34,478 bases of DNA from Chara braunii (taxonomy: Eukaryota; Streptophyta; Charophyceae; Charales; Characeae), in NCBI GenBank assembly GCA_003427395.1, contig BFEA01000346.1, positions 1,356,315 through 1,390,792 on the forward strand, in the 5' to 3' direction. Below, in pieces: positions 10,085 to 20,724 of the stretch. The notes under the pieces are model-generated. The model searched no databases. It had not been told where the DNA came from and saw only the letters and a list, made by a program, of their open reading frames with translations. Both the position numbers and the translations under genes were made by a program. Every line of letters begins with the position of its first letter. Positions within the stretch are counted from its first letter, which is position 1.

Positions 10085-10951
10085 GAAGTCTCCCTCTGCC
10101 AATCGGGGCCCTTTTCGCAGAATGCGCACCCAGTCCAGGGGGATGTCGAAAATCAGCGAGTCGATATGTTCCTCCACTTTATGACAATACTTTAGTGTAG
10201 TCCTTAATTGTTGTGCGGGTTTCAAATCTCCTTTCTCTGTATCCCATATGTCCTTTATTCTGAATATACCTCTTTTGACCCATCTGTTCCATGACATACT
10301 TGAACTACGATACACGCTACTGTGCCGGTCTGTTATCCTCCGATTCCCAAATAGAGGCTGGCGTGCCACCTCGTCCCACCTGGACGGCGGGGGTTTATCA
10401 GGTAGCGGGAGTCTGCGCTAGGCTTTCAACACGCGGACCCAAAAGTCGTCCCGGACCAGATCCAAGCGGGTTGTGTTGCGACCCTCAGGTTGACCCCTTC
10501 GAGGGGACCGTGTGACCGTCCAGAAGAGGTCTTCCAACCAGGTTAGTGGGTGCACTCCCTGTGGAGCCTGTGGAACCAGTCTAGCTATTTGTTCCAACAC
10601 CAGGGCTTGCCACGAGAGGCGTAGAGTGAAAAGTAACCTCCTCACCCATTGAATTGTTAACGTCGTGACTTGGGTATTCGGGTCCAGGATCCCCAAGCCT
10701 CCTTTATCTTTGGGTTGGATCACCGATGACCAGGCCACCCTACTTATTATATTCGAGAGTTCCCCATTGCCTCTCCATAGCAGGGCCGCTACCTGTCGTT
10801 TGAGCGATTGGACGACCTCCTTGCTAAGAACCCAAATTGCGGATTTGTACCAGAGGGCCGCCAATACCACGCTATTGATCGCCAATGCCCTGCCAATAAG
10901 GGAAGTGTGATGGTCCTTCCAGTGGGCCAGCTTCTCCAAAGGAGGTTTCAA
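10085..10951 (-). pseudogene. LINE A ORF2, post-RT connection region
   Basis: The frame at 10951-10418 (177 codons) continues the RT with residues such as HTSLIGRALAINSVVLAALW and GGLGILDPNTQV, both close to the equivalent segments in LINE B (HTSLFGQALAINNVVFAALW). After a stop near 10418 the homology resumes at 10369 with RNRRITD-like and VYRSSSMSWNRWVKRGI segments that also occur in LINE C. It ends at GPRLAEGD near 10085, and beyond that the open frame to 9959 has no LINE similarity. This part connects the RT to the zinc-binding C-terminus, which is missing here. Confidence 0.8.
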
Positions 10952-10954
10952 AAT

Positions 10955-12408
10955 TCATTCATCATTTGATGCAGGTTTGCCCAAAACCGTTAACATAATT
11001 CCCAGCACCCTGACGGGGGCCGTTTCGGGGAGCCGTTTAACTCGTGGCTGCTCAGGGGGGTGTGCCCCTTGACGGTGAATCCACCACCCCAGGGTTTTGT
11101 TTCCCCAGTTGACGGTCATGTCCGAGATCGCTGTGAATTGATCAAATAATCGTTTGATCTCTTCCATATTTGTTGCGGTCGCGTCAAGTACAAGTGTGAG
11201 GTCATCAGCAAACATTGAACAAATAGGGATCGTTTCTTTTGGGATGGTTGAGATCTGTAATTTCCTCAGGTCTTTGTTGGCTCGGAGGTTCGTCGCCAGT
11301 GCCTCCATCACAATAATAAACAAGAAGGGAGCTAACGGGTCCCCTTGGCGGACCGACCGTTGCAGCGGGAAAGACGGTGCTATTCTTTCATTAACTTGGA
11401 CAAAGGTAGTAGCATTGTGGTGCAGTATTTCAGTCCAGCGATGGAAGACAGGTCCAATATTCATTTTGTCCATGCATTTGTCCAGAAAAAAACAGTCCAC
11501 ATGGTCATATACCTTTTCAAAATCTATGAAGATCACAACAGCATTCTGTTTATCCTGTCTTGTTAGTCTAAGAAGCTCATTGAGTAACAAAATATTATCC
11601 TGAATCCTGCGCCCTTGGACAAAACCGGTTTGTGTTGGGTGGATAATATCTTTCAAGATTGGGAGCAACCGGTTTGCCAGTAATTTTGCTAGCAATTGTA
11701 CACTACTGTGAGCAGCATTATTGATCAATAATTCCGGATGTCCATCTTGTCTCCTTTTTTGTGCAATAAGGTTAGGACTCCCTGTCCCACCAACTCCCCC
11801 ATCCGCCCTGTTTCCCACGCCTGCTGATAGAACTCCATGAGGTCTGGGGCCATCAAGGTCTAGAAAGTCTTCCAGAATTCTTTAGGGAGCCCGTCGATGC
11901 CCGACGTCTTCTCTTCCTCCATTTGCATCATCGCTGTCCAGATTCCGTTTTGCGACAAGGGTCGGTCCAACGCTGATTTCTGCTGTCCTGTCAGGGCTTT
12001 CTCCAAAGGTATCAAAAAATCATAAATTTCTTCCTCCCTGACCTTCCTCTCTCGTCGGGCACACCTTGAAGTGAACAGGTCCTGGTAGAAGGTTCTTGCG
12101 ATCTGCGTGCAGTGGGGAGTGGAGGTAATAATATCCTGGTGTCCAGTCTGCGGCTCATACAGCGCTTCGATGGTCGTTCTGCGTGACCGTACCCGGGCCA
12201 TACTGAAGAATTTTTTGTCCATTGTTCCTTCTGTTTGGTGTCTTATCAGTCTCCCTCTTATCTGTGTGCCTTCCCAACGTTGTGTGGCAAAGTTCTGGAG
12301 TCGTTGTCGCAACGTTTGGATTTTTGTATACTCCGCTCGTTGTGAGTTTTGAATATCATTAGTCTGGTCTTGGTGCTCAAAATGCTGTAATTGTTGGTGT
12401 AATTCCAA
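10955..12408 (-). pseudogene. LINE A ORF2, reverse transcriptase domain
   Basis: This is the RT that would perform target-primed reverse transcription. The frame 12408-11860 holds the RT N-terminus (STEGTMD-like EGTMDKKFFSMARVRSRR, then EEEKTSGIDGLPKEFW). A frameshift near 11850 leads to the frame 11818-10955. Its first 40 residues are out of the original frame, and it then shows GFVQGRRIQDN, motif A IDFEKVYDHVD, motif B RSVRQGDPLAPFLF and the catalytic box FADD at 11201-11212 (Phe-Ala-Asp-Asp, usual for LINEs). Catalytic Asp residues of motifs A and C are kept. Frameshifts between and inside blocks make it inactive. Confidence 0.9.
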
Positions 12409-13420
12409 CTCCTGCTGATGCTTTCTGGCCGCTAAAAGTTTAGAATATTCTTGGCATTTTTTTGCCTAGGTAAAACAAACCGTTATTAAACCAGCCTGTC
12501 TCCTGTTGAAAGTGTTGTTTTTGCTCGCGCCTGTATTTCCAGCAGTCCGTGACATAGTTCTGAAAAGTTTTCGGCAGCAAGATACGCGTAATAAGTTTGT
12601 AAAAGCCCGGTCCGCGGTCGTTTTTTTTTCGGAAGGACAGAATGACCGTACACATTTTGTAATAAAGGCCCAGGTAAGGGATGGAGGGCAAGATGGCTGC
12701 TAACAGGAGGGATCCCCCCATGTCTTCCAATATGAGGATTAATTCAATACAGAATCTCGATTGGTTTTCGGTTCCAGTTTTTCACAAACATGAATAAAAC
12801 CTTGTGTCTGGGTTTAGCTTTCGGAAGGAGTCAAAGACTTTTAATGACAGACATAAGTCATTTATTATCTGCTCGTCCTCCTCACCATACTCCGGGGCTG
12901 GGGAGGGCGTCCGCATCAGTCCATCCATCGGTCAGGGGCCGCGTTGCAGTCCCCTGCTATAATGAACGGAACCCCTTCCGGGATTTGTGCTTCAATGTTC
13001 TCGAAGAAAATCTTTCTCTTCCTCACAGTACAGGGGACGTAAAGACACACTATGCAGACGATTTCGAGTTCCAATGTAACCAGGATGGACACCCATCATC
13101 CGTCCTCTTGGTCTACCACCCAGTGTACCGGATGTGCCCGGGATTCGGGAGGGATCCAAATAGCCACCCCGACACTACCCGGTTTCGGGGCGTGAGCCCT
13201 GAAGGCCGTATAAGGCCAGATCATTTTGTGTATGCGGTTGTGATCCGGGGTGTCCATCAGGTGTGTTTCTTGGATGCAAACTATATCCGGCAACTTCCTT
13301 CCCCCCACTCCTCTCATTGAGTCCTATATTGCATTTTGCTTCTCTAACTTGCAGGAGGCCAGACCGTTCACGTTCCAGGAGCGTAAGTCCAGGTCTGCTG
13401 CTCTCCCGCATTGGTTCCAA
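12409..13420 (-). pseudogene. LINE A ORF2, APE-type endonuclease
   Basis: The domain would nick the target DNA. In one minus frame it reads LRSWNVNGL (about 13384-13358), then LPDIVCIQETHL with the catalytic Glu in QETH at 13261-13272, then SVGVAIW. After an in-frame stop it continues as VCLYVPCT and IIAGDCNAAPDRWMD (about 12960-12920), which holds the conserved Asp-x-Asn. In-frame stops occur near 13330, 13096 and 12920. After a frameshift the C-terminal SRxxxxELILI at about 12755-12725 corresponds to SRIDLILI in LINE B, but has an insertion and Asp to Glu. The segment to 12409 links endonuclease and RT (GPGFYKLITRILLPKTFQ) and matches LINE B. Confidence 0.85.
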
Positions 13421-13704
13421 ATCTGGTTCTTTTCCGTACACCGCTTTGACTGGGTCTATTTTATGCAGATTATTCTTTTTATCCTCATTCCTTAGTCGTC
13501 GTCCTACAGACGAGTCCACGGTAGCAGGTCCCAGTCTCAGTCCTGACCCAGTCTAAGGAGCGCACATAAGCCTCGTTGGACATCCTGTTCGGTCTAGGTG
13601 GCACTGTGACCAATCTTGACCATTTGCAGATTGAGTAATTGGGTACGGGAGAACCATTTCAGGCTTGCCTCCTTGGATGGGTCATAATCGATATAGACAT
13701 CTCT

Positions 13705-16500
13705 CTACGTTATCTTACCAGGACCGGTTGTGATTGAGGCTAGGGTCTGTGCCCCTGACGGTAGGGATTCTGCAATATGAGACTCCAGTTGTATTTGCAG
13801 AATTTCTGCTGCTGCCTCGGAATGACTGTTTTGTGGCTCCGCCCAGAAGGACGACCAACCTTGTAACGTGACAGTCCCTTGTTTGCCGTTCTCATCTGGG
13901 AACAGGCCCACCTCCCATTTCTCATTTTTCTTCTGAACCGGGATGAACAACATAGCCTCGTGTGACAGCGGGCCAGAGTCGCCACCCATCTCTACCAGTT
14001 GTCTGAGCTTTCTTTTCCGTACCAGGTCCAGAGGCTTGTTCTCTTCCGGGTCCGGGGGATCTGGGTCCGGCGGCGGGTCCGGTTGTTTCAGCCCCGGGGG
14101 GGGCATGTGTCTCTTAGTGATCAGACTCTATCACCGATGGGGCCCTTTCCTGTTCCGCTCCTGTTGTTGCTGCAGTGTGTGGCAGTTGAAATCGTGCAAA
14201 TACGATTGTCGTCAATCTGTGCCATGCTTCCTTCCACCCCACACCGGGTTGCAGTCCATTATCCAGCACATGTTTGAGTGAAGCGCTCGTGTCGAGCATC
14301 GTGAATAGCTCCAAGTATGTCTTATCCCATAATTCGTCAGTAAAGAGACCGTGTTTCGCTTTCAAATTCCCCACCAGCCAATCTGCAATAGCATTCAATT
14401 TTTGTTATGTAGGCAGGTGCAGTGGGGGGGGCCCTTCCTCATTTCCATCCGGGTTTCCTTCCGGGGCCAAGCCTTCTGGTGACGTAATGACGTTTACCGG
14501 AAGGGGGTCCACTTCCATCGGTTCTGAGTCAAAGGCCGCATGGAAGGGGTCAGTGTCTTTCGGCAGTCCCCCAGGGAGGTTTCCCTCTGTTGTCCCCTCT
14601 TCTGGCACCGAGTTTCCTTCCCCCTTCGGCCCCGCTTCCACCTCCATATCACCCACCCCCACCTGACTCTCCTGCCGTTTCCTTGCACTTTCTTGTTCCA
14701 ACTGTTTGGGGGGATAGTTGGTGATCTCTTCTCTTATCACTGGCGTCCTTTCCTTTCCACTCTTTCCCCTTGCAGCCTCAGACCCGCTCTGGTGTCTTTG
14801 TTGTTGCTGTTCTGCAGGGGTGAGTTGCTTTTGGTGGATCCCAATGCCTTCTACTGCTTCCGCATCCCTGATGTACTGCTCAGCAGCAGGGCCCGGGGTG
14901 CCGCAGGAGCGACTAGTATCGTCCCACTACGGTCCGGGTTCCGTCTATGTTTTTTGGACCCAGGCTTCTTTCCCTTCTTTCCCTCCTTTCCCTCCTTTCT
15001 TCCCCACCCTCTTCCAGCCTGAGTCGTCCACACACCCCTACGGACGGGTCATTTGTGTCTTTTGTACCTTCTCCTCCACCGGAGCCGGGGGGGTCCATGT
15101 ATTGGGGGGATGCGTTCCCCAGTCTGGTTCTCCAGATCGTTCTCATTTCCACCCTACTGCAATACCTTCCTTCGTACGATCTTCAATGTAGACCCATCCT
15201 TCATGGCCCGGGTCTACTATTCTCCAATTAGTTATTTTGAACGGGTCTCTCAACATTCTCCCCGTTTGCCGAGTCCTTTTTTGTGGGTGCAGTGGACAAG
15301 CGTATTCTGTGCTCAAGTGACCATATGCTTTGCACTTATGGCACCACGGTCTCAGTTTATGTGATGTATGAATCATGTACTCTTTCCCCCCAACCTGATA
15401 TGGGATGACATCGTCGAGGGAGAAAGGTTGGCCCTGGGAAAGTCTAGCGCGAGCATCAGGTAGTCGTCCCTTTTGGCCACATAGGAGGGGAGCGGATCTA
15501 CGAACGCAACAATGTCATACATCAATCCGAAATCATCTACGAATGCAGCCTGTATTTCGACTGGGATATGTCGAAACTCTACCCAATGGAAATCTTGCAT
15601 TAGTTGTGCCCTCCTCTCTTCCGGACCCACTCCTCTCGGCGGCATCCATGGGTAGATTCAAACCTCCGATCGTTCACAACGAAGGCGCTTCCATCCGTAA
15701 ATCGTAATTTTATCTGATTCGTGCAAACTTAAGACGGTGAAAAGGGTGTTGGAGACCGGGTGGATCAAGAATTGGTCACGGGCTGAGTCGGCACTTCCTT
15801 TCAGAGTTTCCAACCGGTGGCCAATCCATTTGGCTTTATCGTTGGTCGATTTGAAAACTGCGTCGCCGTGAAACACCCAGTTACTGACGTGTTTCATATA
15901 AATCTCATCCCGGTTCACTATGCCAGTTTTTAGGTATGCCTTGACCATAGTCTGCTTTCCTCCATGCGATACCACCCGTGTCTCTGATGGGGTCAGAAAT
16001 TTTGTCATGAAAAAATCCCGTGCTGGTGCCAGGTGGTAGCCCATCCAGGGGGATGTCTAGTTTTCCGGTCCGTGGGCCTCTTTGGCCTCTTTGGATGGTC
16101 AGGTTATGTCCCTGATGGGGGTTTTGAAGTTTTTCTGCCCAGGTAAGCTGTAAAGGGCCATGACTCGACTCCTGGACTGACCTCCCTCGAGACTCCTTTT
16201 CTTTCCCCTCCTCCGTCAGAGTAAGTTGTGACTACCCATTGCTCGGCTCCTGGACTATCCTCCCTCGAGACTTCATCTCCTTCTCCTCCTCCGTCAGAAT
16301 CCTTGTGTCTTCGATCTGCTGCCTGTCCTTTCTGATTGTTAGTTTCGTGTCATTGTTCTGATACGCCCAACGTTTGTGCCGGAGCTGTTGGTCTGCCAGT
16401 TGTCGCATAGCTCCACTGTAAAACAGCATCGATTCCAATCGTTTGTGCGCATGCTGTAGCCTATTGGGCGGCCTCATGATGATGCGACTACCCCCACGTT
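13705..16500 (-). pseudogene. LINE A ORF1, CCHC RNA-binding protein
   Basis: ORF1 proteins of plant LINEs bind element RNA. Here the minus-strand blocks are 16500-16235 (charged, helical), 16044-15658, 15645-15373 (WVEFRHIPVEIQAAF, YDIVAFVDPLP) and 15376-15143. The third and fourth resemble the N-terminal DUF4283-like domain plus zinc knuckle of plant LINE ORF1. The knuckle CHKCKAYGHLSTEYAC lies at 15296-15343; the last Cys is displaced, with Tyr at the usual position. Low-complexity Pro/Glu/Gly-rich sequence (14740-14405) follows, then two more open blocks (14398-14114 and 14106-13705) with no known domain. Frameshifts separate all blocks. DUF4283 similarity is judged by eye. Confidence 0.65.
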
Positions 16501-16545
16501 TCGTTGTTTTATGATGATGCGACTCCCCCCACATATCGTTGTTTA
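16476..16545. repeat. Two tandem 35-bp units at the LINE A 5' end
   Basis: GATGATGCGACTACCCCCAC at 16478 and GATGATGCGACTCCCCCCAC at 16513, each followed by a CGTTGTTT segment, give a 35-bp period. The repeat sits at the start of LINE A's ORF1, just before a CAA-rich leader (minus strand, about 16620-16545). It may be part of a promoter or 5' UTR repeat. Confidence 0.85.
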
Positions 16546-16739
16546 CTATTGTTTCTGCAATCCGGTTTTTTGTTGTTTTTTGTTGTTCTTTGTTGTTTTC
16601 TATTGTTTTTGCAGAGTATATTTATTTATGTATGTTGAATTATCCCGACTACTTTACTCCCGAATCTGTTACAACCTCGCTCATTTAGCGATGTCGGGGG
16701 AAGGCCGGGAGCTGCTCCGGGGTTGAATAACCTCCTGAT

Positions 16740-17690
16740 TTCAAACGATGCTCGCCTCCTCCATTCAACCTCCAATCAACTTCTCCCCCCGGGTCCACTT
16801 CTCTCTTTCTCCCCTCGATTGTTCGGCCCTTACTTGCTCCCCCAAAGGTCCTTCCCTCCCCTACCCCTCTCTTGCTTTCGCCTTTTCCTTAAGTGTTAAC
16901 CACAACCCCTTGGGGGCCTTCAAGTGCCTGATGTCGAGCGCTGCCTACATCCTCTATTCCTTTTCCCCCTCCATTATTCGGTCGATCCTTCCTTTCGTCT
17001 TGTACCCCTTTTCGGGATGCAGGTTAGTCTCCCTTTACCTGATCCCCCGGTTTACAACCTATATATTCCCCACCCTCCTCACTATCCCTCCTTCCCCCAT
17101 CTCCCCTCTCCCCGACCATCCACACATCGCCAGTCTCCTTCCCATGGGTCAGGTGCACTTACGCGATGCCACGGGTCTGTATCCTCCCCGCCCGTCCTTC
17201 CCCTCTCCTCGCCCCGGGAGTCTGTATCCTCCCCGCCTTTCCTTCCCCTCTCCTCGCCTCGGGAGTCCTCCCTTTCTCCGATCACCGATCTCTCGACGTG
17301 TTGCCCCTGTGTTCCTTCAATCCTCCCAGGAGTCCTCCTTTTTTTCGATCACCGAGCCCGTGGCGTATTGTCCCTGTATTCCTTAGTCCTCCCCACCTGT
17401 CTCCCCCTTCCTTTTTTTTCCTATGCGCTCCTAGCCTGCCTCATTGTTTGTCCTTCGACTAGTTTACCAAACACCCCCTCCCGCCCCTTTGTCAGAATTC
17501 GCCCTTTCTGTTTCCCCGGGAAGTACACTCACCGATTTTACTTACCTAGTCACCTAAAGTGTGACATTGACGGCACGCAATGTGTTATCTCAAGCGCTCC
17601 TTGTGTTCTCCTCGTTCACCCGCTCCACAGACAGATGATGTCGTCCCACCTATCCCTTCCAGCTCCGTTGATGTTGCGGTTCTAAAGGTG
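16740..17690 (+). other. Pyrimidine-rich tract with long low-complexity open frames
   Basis: The plus strand is dominated by C and T. Two overlapping plus frames are open for long stretches, 16748-17386 (212 codons) and 16924-17685 (253 codons), and both encode Pro/Ser/Leu-rich sequence without a recognisable domain. Stop codons are rare simply because the sequence is pyrimidine-rich, so I do not call a gene. A 45-bp tandem repeat is included at 17176-17265. Confidence 0.5.
17176..17265. repeat. Two tandem 45-bp C/T-rich units
   Basis: TCTGTATCCTCCCCGCC begins at 17176 and again at 17221. Each is followed by CCTTCCCCTCTCCTCGCC. The period of 45 keeps any reading frame. Confidence 0.9.
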
Positions 17691-17699
17691 TTGGATCAA

Positions 17700-17790
17700 G
17701 CCGAGGTTGTCTTTCACGCCAAGTCCGTACACATGTGTTGACTCGAGCTGATATTGTCTTCCACGCCAAGTCCGTACGCAAATGCTAAAA
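17700..17790. repeat. Two tandem 46-bp units
   Basis: TTGTCTTTCACGCCAAGTCC at about 17707 recurs as TTGTCTTCCACGCCAAGTCC at about 17753, both followed by GTAC. It lies just past the 3' side of LINE G, minus strand. Confidence 0.85.
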
Positions 17791-17799
17791 CAAACAATT

Positions 17800-19490
17800 A
17801 ATTGGTTTAGATATCGAAAAAAAGTTGAAGTTCCTTTATTGGGTTTCCTCCGGTCTCTAGTCTCCCCCATACCAACCAGTGAGTTTGTTGGCGGGAAAAA
17901 TATGCCGGGGGGGTAACAAGACTTATGCTCCAAGCTTCGTCCAATCATGGAATCTCAGCATATAGAATGCTAATTTGGATCTCCGCCTTTTCCAATTGAG
18001 TCTCTGCAATCCACTCTTCTCGTTTCCCCCCAACCAATCTTATACAAATTGTACAATCTCTTTATGAATGTATGTATACTCGTTGTACATGCATAGTTTC
18101 GCTTTCAGTACCAATCATTTAGTTTATAGACTTGTTTGTATATGCCATTGGATTATTTCTTCCCCTTCCAACCTTACCCCTTTATTTCGTATATGCATCT
18201 TCTTACGCATAGGACCCACATAACTATTTTTCTTCCCATATTCAACATGTTGGATGTGAATACACTTTTTGTGGGGACTAGCAGGCTCCATACATCAAGG
18301 CTCTTCAATCACATGGCCATTATGTGTCTGTTCCTAGTTGCCTCTAAATTTTGTCCCATCATCTCCATGTGAGAACCGCTCGAGGGCATTGCAAAAATAT
18401 ATGCTCTACCGTTTTCGTGACTTTCTTGGATGGGAAGTTGCTTTTTTAGTGTGAGCACAATTAAACTACAAACCCTTTCTAGTCGAGTGGTTGATGAGTC
18501 TTTCGTTTGTCGGGGGGTACTTATGTCCGATCTGCTATTGCAGAGATGCCATATTTGTGGGTTTTATTTTGTACCCTTTGAAGCATGGAATGAGGCGTAT
18601 TGCCTCCCTTCCCACATGCACATGATGCATCCACTGGTCCGAGATTTTATCCCTGAGGTCTACCATGGGTCTCATCATCCTATGTGTAACTCTTAGTTCT
18701 AGATTGATTAAGCTTCTCGTCTTGTCTTGACCCTTGTGGTTCGGCCGTCCACTGCGAGTTGGCAAACTTGAAGGTGAGCTTCTATACAGAGTTTCTCAGT
18801 TCAAAGGCAACCCAATCCCTCTTCTTCACGACCTTTTTTAGAGTTGATTTTTTTTGTCCGTCCAGTCCACTTTGTCTGGGGAATCTGATAGAGGGTATTA
18901 CTGCAATCCTCACGAAAGAAATTCACCAATGCTCCCTCCGCCTTAACTTCTACCACCATACCCAATCCTCTGATGGCCACCAAATCACTTTGTTGAAGTG
19001 TGAACCCTTTCCTCAAGATTTGTAACCAGGCTAAGGAGAGGGAGAAAATATCTGAAGTTTTTCCTCCACCCTATGGCAGTATTTAAGGGTCTTCCACTCT
19101 TTTCTTGGGGGGTCCTAGATAACTCCTACCCTTATTACTCCTTGTTTCACCCATTCCTTCAATGGTGACCCTGAGCTACAAAATATCCTTCCCCTCCTTG
19201 TATATTATTGCTTGTCTATAAACCTCCTCCTATCACTCATGGGCCACCTTTTTCGGTAGGAGTTTTTTCCATATCTTTCAGAAAGGAGATCCGAAAATCA
19301 TCTTGTACTAGGTTGTGAGTTGCTGCCTCCCTGTCCATTTTGGGGGGTCTCTAGTTATTCTTCTTGGAATACTCCACTGTCTGCCTTTCAGCCAACTTAG
19401 TGGGGCGATGTACTCTTGTGTTTATAGGGCTAGTCTGACCAATTGTTCCAACACAAGCGTCTTCTAGAGCACGTAATGGGTGAACAACAT
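17800..19490 (-). pseudogene. LINE G: diverged LINE C-terminal fragment
   Basis: Translated minus-strand pieces align by eye, in order, with LINEs A and B. About 19490-19380 has LLFTHYVL and LVLEQLVRLAL (A: LLFTLRLS, LVLEQIARLV). The frame 18765-18535 reads LRDKISDQWMHHVHVGREAI and NMASLQ, matching B's LRDRINDRWAEHLNVGQSLL and TSLQ. Near 18520-18400 come PPTNERLINHST and a damaged zinc motif (HPRKSRKR, SIYFCNA). Near 18010 is DWLGGKREEWIAE, matching B's DWLGGDRGGWMTR. It spans the connection region and the zinc-binding C-terminus. It is more decayed than B or C, and no poly(A) or shared 3' tail was found. Confidence 0.7.
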
Positions 19491-19633
19491 TGGATCGAGG
19501 GGAGCATGACTAAACCACCATTACGATTCTTATCCATTTTTCTCCTATGCGGCATGGATGTAGCCGCAAGTTTTGGGGCTCGACCTGCGAGATCAAAATG
19601 ACTAGCGCTACCAGCCAAACGAAGTCCTGAGCC

Positions 19634-19654
19634 TTTTTTTTTTTTTTTTTTTTT
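19634..19654. repeat. Poly(T) run of 21
   Basis: An uninterrupted T run. It could be the poly(A) tail of a minus-strand insertion lying above it, but no element body was recognised at 19655-19700. Confidence 0.9.
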
Positions 19655-19702
19655 CCAGAGCACAGGGCATTTCGAGGGTCGGTAAAGGAAGGTCAAAGCA
19701 TT

Positions 19703-19879
19703 GGTGGTTTAAGCTTAAACCACCAGTACCTTCTAAAAGTGCTCCTCATTAACGGGCGTGGCTTTGGGGATGAACGGGCCTGGGCCGGTAGGCCAATTCA
19801 ACCAAGTGGAAACAACGCGATTTCCACTTTTGGCAGGCCGTTAACGCGGAACACTTTTAGGAGGTACTGGTGGTTTAAG
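19703..19879. mobile_element. Foldback / MITE-like inverted-repeat element
   Basis: The arms 19714-19757 and 19836-19879 are inverted copies matching at 39 of 44 positions, starting CTTAAACCACCAGTACCT. The spacer holds a second nested hairpin, AAGTGGAAA with TTTCCACTT (about 19804-19830). The left arm is preceded by GGTGGTTTAAG (19703-19713), so the left end is itself a perfect 22-base palindrome. That 11-mer also forms the right terminus, so it is a direct repeat flanking or ending the element. No coding capacity. It could be a small foldback transposon or a folded RNA locus. Confidence 0.75.
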
Positions 19880-20254
19880 GTACCATAGTAAAAGTTATAC
19901 TCATCTCTAGAATATGGGCATTCTTAATGCCAACCAACTGAGATAGTTGACTTGCTCCACCCGATCGATATCGATAGTCTTTAGTTATCACGGCTGCGTA
20001 TGCGTATGCAGGTGTGTTGGGTCAAAAAGTGCTGGTTATATACTGCTATTGCTTGACGCGGGGCGGGTGGAATATATGAGAGGCACAACTACTATCAAAA
20101 TGCTCAATCTGTGAATCAACGAGTCCCCGCCGACAGCGGCCTCACCCTTCTCCCTGACATTGCTAATTAGGGAGGGAGACAACATGCATCCCCTTTATTG
20201 TGCGAGGTAGATCTGATTGCAGGGGTCCTCTATACGGGCTTAGGAGTAGTGGTG
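19880..20254. other. Non-coding stretch, nothing recognised
   Basis: Mixed sequence between the foldback element and the possible hAT-like element. No conserved frame or repeat was found. Confidence 0.45.
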
Positions 20255-20561
20255 GGCTACGTAGCACCGTGTTCGCATTCGAAGGCGAACACGAACAAGC
20301 GCCCAAAACCCTCCGAACGAGACCATAGGAAAAAAAAAAAAGTTCTCAAAAAAATCTGGAAAAAATATATGTTATGTAAAATAACAATACAAGCAACTTT
20401 TGCACTGGAGTAATGTTCAAATTCGTAAACAATCATGATTTAAAAATCAAAAACCGATTTTTTTAATTATTTTTTTACGAAAAAAAATATGTTCGCCTGA
20501 ACATGTTCGCTAGCTGTTCGCGCGAACGTGAATGGGCGCGAACACGTTCGTCGTGCAACGC
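20255..20561. mobile_element. Possible hAT-like non-autonomous element with GTTCGC repeats
   Basis: The left end reads GGCTACGTAGCACCGTGTTC and the right end, inverted, reads CGTTGCACGACGAACGTGTT. The two are imperfectly matching terminal repeats. GTTCGC or GCGAAC occurs several times close to both ends, and the middle is A/T-rich. The middle segment TATGTTATGTAAAATAACAA followed by TACAAGC and CTTTTGC is shared, in diverged form, with the element at 31297-31894 (there on the minus strand). GGCTACG is also the terminal motif of that element. I could not find a target duplication, so the borders are uncertain. Confidence 0.4.
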
Positions 20562-20688
20562 AGGTGGTAGGTAGGTAATGAAAAGTGATTTGAGAGAAGA
20601 ATATAACTTAGTTGGGAAAAAAAACACAACTATCGGATTTTGGTTTCAAAGATAACTCAGGCGGTCCGCAACAATACCTATAAAGGAG

Positions 20689-20723
20689 TTTTTTTTTTGC
20701 TTTTTTTTTTTTTTTTTTTTTTT
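20689..20723. repeat. Poly(T) tract at the 5' side of LINE E
   Basis: T-rich, 34 of 35 bases, interrupted by GC near 20699. It abuts the start of LINE E homology, which is on the plus strand, so it is not that copy's own tail. Confidence 0.85.
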
Positions 20724-20724
20724 A

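Larger units (their letters stand above)
10085..16550 (-). mobile_element. LINE A: nearly full-length, 3'-truncated, decayed
   Basis: Minus-strand order is: a possible 5' leader rich in CAA (about 16620-16530), ORF1 with a CCHC knuckle (about 16500-13705), an APE-type endonuclease (about 13420-12720), RT (12408-10955) and an RT-connection region (10951-10085). The layout is that of plant L1-like LINEs. Homology to LINEs B and C runs to the residues GPRLAEGD at about 10085 and then stops abruptly. The zinc-binding C-terminus, 3' UTR and poly(A) present in B and C are absent, so the 3' end was lost by deletion or rearrangement. Many frameshifts and stops occur. No target duplication could be identified. 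Confidence 0.85.

Noticed and set aside
11154-11603. 149-codon plus-strand ORF
   Set aside because: Antisense to the LINE A RT (motifs A to C on the minus strand).
12790-13320. 176-codon plus-strand ORF
   Set aside because: It is antisense to the LINE A endonuclease, whose motifs are clear on the minus strand.
13943-15364. Several long plus-strand ORFs
   Set aside because: Antisense to LINE A ORF1, which has the zinc knuckle on the minus strand; composition reflects its Pro/Glu/Gly-rich part.
16748-17685. Pro/Ser-rich proteins of 212 and 253 residues
   Set aside because: Two overlapping frames are open because the sequence is pyrimidine-rich; no domain, no codon signal, internal tandem repeat.
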